A stretch of DNA of 9,813 bases, from NCBI GenBank assembly GCA_031178305.1, contig JAPSJG010000113.1:1-9813 (forward strand), read 5' to 3'. This document shows, one piece after another, positions 6,522 through 9,813 of the stretch. Each line of letters starts with the position of its first letter. The first letter of the stretch is position 1. The notes under the pieces were generated by a model, which ran no database searches, was not told the DNA's origin, and was given only the letters and a program-made list of their open reading frames with translations. Source of the stretch: Sinorhizobium sp. (lineage in GTDB: Bacteria; Pseudomonadota; Alphaproteobacteria; Rhizobiales; Rhizobiaceae). The position numbers and the translations under genes were made by a program.

Positions 6522-6536
6522 CGCGCCTTGGGCGCG
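6522..6536 (-). other. GC-rich hairpin in the 5' leader of the choline-dehydrogenase-type gene
   Basis: CGCGCC (6522-6527) and GGCGCG (6531-6536) form a perfect 6-bp stem with a 3-nt loop, 4 nt upstream of the ribosome-binding site at 6512-6517. It could mark a processed 5' end or limit ribosome access. On the plus strand a short TTTATT run follows it, but no plus-strand gene ends here. Confidence 0.35.
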
Positions 6537-6563
6537 TTTATTCTGTAAGTCGTCGCTTTTGCT

Positions 6564-6705
6564 GGCCCCTCATCCGGGCTGCCGCCACCTTCTCCCCGCT
6601 TGCGGGGAGAAGGGACTCGTGGGACCGCTTTCCCAACCATCACGGGCGTCTCGCGAGGCACGTCCCCTATCCCCCATCCCTGCCGGGAGAGGGTTAGGGT
6701 GAGGG
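6564..6705. repeat. Second palindromic intergenic mosaic element, partly degraded, inside the catabolic gene series
   Basis: The left part contains a perfect 12-bp stem, CCTTCTCCCCGC (6588-6599) / GCGGGGAGAAGG (6602-6613). The outer edges GCCCCTCA (6565-6572) and the right-hand GAGAGGGTTAGGGTGAGGGC (about 6686-6705) are in inverse orientation, as in the common rhizobial repeats with the CCCTCACCCTAACCCTCTCCC motif. The right-hand stem has decayed (CCCTGCCGGGAGAGGG near 6678-6693). It occupies most of the 218-bp gap between the SDR stop at 6722 and the next start at 6503 and could lower expression of the downstream genes. Naming as RIME-like is from memory. Confidence 0.65.
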
Positions 6706-6721
6706 CAACGTCCGAACCACC

Positions 6722-7498
6722 TCACAACCTCCCGATCGATAGCCCGCCATCTGCCTGGACCACCGAGCCGGTGGCGAAACCGAAGCTGCCGCTTGCAAGT
6801 CCGGTGACAATGTGGCCGACATCCTCGGGCTCACCCCAGCGTCGCATCGGGACCAGGCCGCCGGCAATCAGCGCGTCGTATTTGCCCGAAACCGCTGCGG
6901 TCATGTCGGAGCGGATGATGCCGGGCCGGACTTCGAACACGGCAATGCCGGTCTCCGCGAGCCTCAACGCCAGGCCCTGGGTGAAGGCCGCGAGGCCCGC
7001 TTTGCTCATGCAGTAGTCGAGACGTTCCGGCGACGACATTGCCGCGGACACCGAGGTGATGTTGATGATCGAGCGCGGCGCCACAGCCTGTGTCGCGAGC
7101 ATCGCCTTCACGACGGCCTGGGTGAAGAAGACGGTACCGCGCAGATTGACGTCGATGACCTTGTCGAAGTTCTCCGGCTTCAAATCGAGGAAATCGCCGC
7201 GCACGACTGAGGCGATGCCGGCATTGTTGACGAGGCAATCGATCCGGCCAAAGGCGTCGATCACTGTGTCGACGGTCGCCCGATGGCTGGAGATTTCGGC
7301 GAGGTCGGCCTGCAGGAAGACCGCGCGGGCACCAAGCGCTTCGATATCCGCAACGACGGGATCGACGCCTTCCGCATCGCCGATTCCGGTGATCGCGACG
7401 TCGAAGCCGGCTGCCGCCAGAGCGCGGGCGATGCCGAGCCCGATGCCGCGCCGGCCGCCGGTAACGATCGCGATCGGACGCACGCCTTCCGTCGTCAC
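6722..7498 (-). CDS. Short-chain dehydrogenase/reductase (annotated type: 3-ketoacyl-ACP reductase)
   Basis: The 258-aa classical SDR is an NAD(P)H-dependent alcohol/ketone oxidoreductase. Visible motifs are TGGRRGIG (13-20, cofactor-binding TGxxxGxG), NNAG (91-94), Asn118 in DVNLRG, and the catalytic Ser149, Tyr162 and Lys166 (YCMSK). Arg residues at 16-17 and no acidic residue right after the second strand hint at NADP(H), but this is tentative. The start is a GTG (7496-7498) inside the stop region of the upstream gene, with GTGA shared, and is supported by GAGGAG at 7504-7509, 5 nt upstream. A longer frame from 7636 would add 46 Arg-rich residues that are only an out-of-frame reading of the upstream gene. 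Tight coupling to a GMC oxidoreductase suggests a role in sugar or polyol oxidation rather than fatty-acid synthesis. Confidence 0.92.
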   Translation of the reverse strand: MTTEGVRPIAIVTGGRRGIGLGIARALAAAGFDVAITGIGDAEGVDPVVADIEALGARAVFLQADLAEISSHRATVDTVIDAFGRIDCLVNNAGIASVVRGDFLDLKPENFDKVIDVNLRGTVFFTQAVVKAMLATQAVAPRSIINITSVSAAMSSPERLDYCMSKAGLAAFTQGLALRLAETGIAVFEVRPGIIRSDMTAAVSGKYDALIAGGLVPMRRWGEPEDVGHIVTGLASGSFGFATGSVVQADGGLSIGRL

Positions 7499-9012
7499 CT
7501 GAGCTCCTCTCTGGCGATGTGGTCTGCGACGCGCAGCGCCTGTGCGGCGACTGTCAGCGCCGGATTGACGGCCGCCGAGGTCGGCAGGAAGCTCGCATCG
7601 ACGACGAAGAGATTCGGATGATCGAAGGCGCGGCAATAGATATCGAGCGGCGCCTTCTCCGGATCATTGCCGATCCGGACCGTCCCGCATTGGTGCGACG
7701 GCGTGCGCTTGTCGAAGGCGCGCGCGAGCACCACCGGGAAACCCGCCTGTTTGAGGACCGCCTTGAGCTTGGCGACGAGCTTCAGATGCGCCTGCCAGTT
7801 CGTCCTGACCCATTGCAACATGATGCGATCGCCGTCGACCATCACCCGGCTTTCCGAAGAGGGCAGATCCTCGCTCATGGCGTAGAAGTCGATGGCGCGG
7901 GCCGAGACTTGGTTCAAGAGCCATTCCGGCATCGCACGCAAATTCGCCTTGAGGATTGCGCCGGAGACGCGGCCGAGGAGCTGGATATTGCCGAGCGGCG
8001 GCCCGCCTTCGCCGTCGGAGAGATAGAAATCGTTGAGCCCGAAGGTTTTCTGATAGACGGAATCGTTGCGGTACCAGGGGCTCAACGCGATCACCGCGCT
8101 GGAGTTGTGATTCATGAAGTTGCGGCCGACCTGGTCCGAACGGTTTGCGAGCCCCGCCGGGTTGCGCTCCTCCGCCGAGCGCAACAGCAGCACGGCGGAC
8201 TGCACGGCGCCGGCCGAAAGGATCACGGTCTTCGGCGAGACGCGGTGCTCCGCTCCATCCCTGAGATAGTGTACGGCCTCGATTGCCTTGCCGTCCGGTG
8301 CGGTCGAAAGCCGGATGACCCGCGAGCCGGTCTGCAGCCGGACATTCGGATATTCAAGCGCCGCCGCCAGCGCTGCGGTTTCGGCATCCATCTTCCCGTC
8401 GAAGCTGTTCGGATGCGCGTCCCATGGCGTCCTGCCCTTGGCGATCCAGCGCTCGATGTCGATGCCGAGCGGCAGCGAGTAGGGTTTCAGCCCGATCTTT
8501 GCGAGGCGTTGGCGGACCTTGGCGATCGCGGGCTCGTCCGGGACCGGCCCATGCGGATAGTCGTTCGAGTGAGGGGGCTCGGTCGGGTCTTCGCCGAGGC
8601 GCCCGCGCACCTGATAGAGATCTTCCGCCTTGGCATACCACGGCTCGAACTCCTCATACGGAAAGGGCCAGGCGGGAGATATTCCGTCGAGATGCCGCAT
8701 CTCCTCGAAGTCCTCGCGGCGATAGCGGGTGAGCACCGCGCCGTAGAATTTAGAATTGCCGCCCACATAGTAGTAATTGCCGGGATTGAAGCCGAGACCG
8801 CCCGCCTCGTACCAGGTCTCCTTCGGCCGGAAATGGCCGCGCTGGAAGATCGCCCGCTGGTCACGGTTCTCCGGCCGGTCGTCGATATGCCGGCCGGCTT
8901 CGAGGATGAGGATCTCGGCGCCGGAAGCGGCAAGGCCTGCAGCAATGCTGGCGCCGCCGATCCCCGACCCGATGATGACGATATCCGGCGCTTTCGCAAT
9001 GCCCGCGCTCAT
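7495..9012 (-). CDS. GMC-family FAD oxidoreductase, sugar-dehydrogenase-like subgroup
   Basis: The 505-aa flavoenzyme has an N-terminal FAD site GSGIGG (15-20) with ILILEAGRHI (34-43), an FAD-contact segment YYVGGNSKFYGA (81-92), and a second FAD strand ILSAGAVQSAVLLLRS (264-279). The C-terminal GMC domain has His440 in SHQCGTVRIG and Asn483 in AVNPALTVAAQALRVADHI. The SHQCGT and NPALT pair marks a subgroup different from choline dehydrogenases and closer to sugar or polyol oxidoreductases such as pyranose or gluconate-type enzymes. There is no signal peptide or Tat motif. The ATG (9010-9012) shares ATGA with the stop of the ABC ATPase gene, and its own stop overlaps the SDR start by GTGA, so all three are translationally coupled. 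It probably oxidises a ring or chain hydroxyl of the transported substrate. The substrate is unknown. Confidence 0.92.
   Translation of the reverse strand: MSAGIAKAPDIVIIGSGIGGASIAAGLAASGAEILILEAGRHIDDRPENRDQRAIFQRGHFRPKETWYEAGGLGFNPGNYYYVGGNSKFYGAVLTRYRREDFEEMRHLDGISPAWPFPYEEFEPWYAKAEDLYQVRGRLGEDPTEPPHSNDYPHGPVPDEPAIAKVRQRLAKIGLKPYSLPLGIDIERWIAKGRTPWDAHPNSFDGKMDAETAALAAALEYPNVRLQTGSRVIRLSTAPDGKAIEAVHYLRDGAEHRVSPKTVILSAGAVQSAVLLLRSAEERNPAGLANRSDQVGRNFMNHNSSAVIALSPWYRNDSVYQKTFGLNDFYLSDGEGGPPLGNIQLLGRVSGAILKANLRAMPEWLLNQVSARAIDFYAMSEDLPSSESRVMVDGDRIMLQWVRTNWQAHLKLVAKLKAVLKQAGFPVVLARAFDKRTPSHQCGTVRIGNDPEKAPLDIYCRAFDHPNLFVVDASFLPTSAAVNPALTVAAQALRVADHIAREELR
7504..7509 (-). promoter_or_regulatory. 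Ribosome-binding site fixing the GTG start of the SDR gene
   Basis: GAGGAG on the minus strand, 5 nt before the GTG at 7498 and embedded in the last codons of the upstream GMC gene. It decides the choice of GTG over the longer in-frame option at 7636. Confidence 0.8.
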
Positions 9013-9813
9013 GCGATCCGCTTCTCGCTTTCAGGGTCGAAGAAAACCGCCTTGTCGAGGTTGAAGGCAAGCCGTGAAACCTGGCCGGGCGCGATACGGG
9101 CATCGGCCCTGAGCCGCGCGACGATCTCCTTGCCGCCGAGGCGGGTGACGGCGAAGGTGTCGGATCCCGCAGGCTCGACCACTTCGATCAGGCACTCGCC
9201 CTCAGCAACGAACTTCGCATTGCGGTCAGCGCCGTCCGGATCGGTAAGCGCCTCCGGACGGATGCCGAACACGATCTCTCGGCCGGCATAGGCGGAGAGT
9301 GCCCCATTATGCGGTACGGCGAGCTTCAGCGGCTCTGCATTCGGGCGTGCGAGCGAGACGGCGACCTGCGCGCCTTCGGCCTCGATGCGGGCGCTCAGGA
9401 GATTCATCGCCGGCGAACCCATGAAATCGGCGACGAACATATTGGCCGGGTTGTTGTAGATCTCCGCCGGCGTTCCGAACTGCTGCAGCACGCCGTCCTT
9501 CAGGACGGCAATCTGGGTCGCAAGCGTCATCGCCTCGATCTGGTCGTGCGTCACATAGACGATGGTAGTCTTCATGCGGCTGTGCAGCCGCTTGATCTCG
9601 GTGCGCATGTCGACACGCAGCTTCGCGTCGAGGTTCGAGAGCGGCTCGTCGAAAAGGAAGACTTGCGGTTCACGCACCAGGGCCCTGCCCATTGCGACGC
9701 GCTGGCGCTGGCCGCCGGAAAGCTGGCTCGGCTTGCGGTCGAGCAGGTGGCCGATCTGCAGCATGTCGGCGACCTGCTTTATCGCCTTCTCGCGCTCCTC
9801 CTTCGGCACGCCG
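9009..9813 (-). CDS. MalK/UgpC-type ABC transporter ATP-binding protein, C-terminal part (5' end beyond right edge)
   Basis: About 267 codons are present; the Walker A region and start lie outside the window. The frame is open to the last base, and the GTG at 9807-9809 is an internal valine codon, not a start. Counting from that valine, the signature LSGGQRQRVAMGRA is at 30-43, Walker B VFLFDEPLSNLDA at 50-62, and the H-loop histidine in YVTHDQ at 85-90. Then come KDGVLQQFGTPAEIYNNP and FVADFMGSPAMNLL, typical of the carbohydrate-uptake CUT1 ATPases, followed by a TOBE/OB domain with FGIRPEAL. The protein is a cytoplasmic ATPase energising a sugar, polyol or glycerol-phosphate importer. Its permease and binding-protein genes are expected to the right. 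The stop overlaps the next gene's ATG (ATGA), tying transport to the oxidoreductases. UgpC is the usual automatic label, but the substrate need not be glycerol-3-phosphate. Confidence 0.93.
   Translation of the reverse strand, partial: GVPKEEREKAIKQVADMLQIGHLLDRKPSQLSGGQRQRVAMGRALVREPQVFLFDEPLSNLDAKLRVDMRTEIKRLHSRMKTTIVYVTHDQIEAMTLATQIAVLKDGVLQQFGTPAEIYNNPANMFVADFMGSPAMNLLSARIEAEGAQVAVSLARPNAEPLKLAVPHNGALSAYAGREIVFGIRPEALTDPDGADRNAKFVAEGECLIEVVEPAGSDTFAVTRLGGKEIVARLRADARIAPGQVSRLAFNLDKAVFFDPESEKRIA

Noticed and set aside
4893..6548. Open plus-strand frame of 551 codons antisense to the choline-dehydrogenase-type gene
   Set aside because: Its composition (Arg, Gly, Asp and Ala rich, no recognisable domain) is that of a shadow frame in GC-rich DNA. 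The minus strand has complete GMC motifs.
7499..7636. Longer N-terminus for the SDR from an upstream ATG at 7636
   Set aside because: The extra 46 residues are Arg-rich and come from the coding region of the overlapping GMC gene. The GTG at 7498 has GAGGAG at ideal spacing and the protein then starts just before the TGxxxGxG motif.
7519..9291. Open plus-strand frame of 590 codons antisense to the second GMC gene
   Set aside because: It lies across the boundary of two well-supported minus-strand genes and encodes no recognisable motif; explained by codon bias.
1..9813. CRISPR arrays, tRNA or rRNA genes, toxin-antitoxin or defence systems
   Set aside because: No regularly spaced repeats, no tRNA-like folds and no matching proteins were found on either strand.

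Overview
The window reads as chromosomal DNA of a GC-rich alphaproteobacterium of the Rhizobiales, most like Sinorhizobium/Ensifer or a close relative. The reasons are strong codon bias (long antisense shadow frames on nearly every gene), an L19 ribosomal protein with a long Ala/Glu-rich tail, and palindromic intergenic mosaic elements of the kind known from rhizobia. The genus is an inference from memory of these traits, not a database result.

Left part (1-1702, all genes on the minus strand). The window opens inside the 5' end of a periplasmic amino-acid-binding protein gene (start at 211, running off the left edge). Upstream of it lie a good Rho-independent terminator (348-375) and rplS (402-917). 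rplS has an approximately 135-nt leader with its own candidate promoter. Next comes a PuuR-like regulator with an XRE-type helix-turn-helix and a cupin domain (1154-1702).

Middle (1703-3411). Divergent from the regulator is an omega-amino acid:pyruvate (beta-alanine:pyruvate type) transaminase (1849-3186, the only plus-strand gene). The 146-bp divergent spacer holds a repeated 9-mer that could be the regulator's operator. The transaminase converges on a glycerate kinase gene. The convergent spacer is filled by a 176-bp element bounded by 47-bp imperfect inverted repeats.

Right part (3412-9813, all minus strand). Read in the direction of transcription, this is a MalK/UgpC-type ABC transporter ATPase (5' end outside the window), a GMC-type FAD oxidoreductase, an SDR dehydrogenase, a second GMC oxidoreductase of the choline-dehydrogenase type, and a type-2 glycerate kinase. 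The first three overlap by ATGA and GTGA junctions and are clearly one operon. The second GMC gene follows after a spacer holding another palindromic mosaic element. The glycerate kinase follows after a spacer with nested dyads. Together they look like uptake of a sugar, polyol or glycoside by an ABC importer, stepwise oxidation of hydroxyl groups by two flavoenzymes and an SDR, and possibly entry of a three-carbon product into glycolysis through glycerate kinase. The substrate cannot be read from the sequence.

I see no rRNA, tRNA, CRISPR array, transposase, phage or defence genes. The window is mostly ordinary metabolic DNA. The least explained parts are the substrate of the oxidoreductase cluster, the intergenic repeat elements and the regulator's operator.
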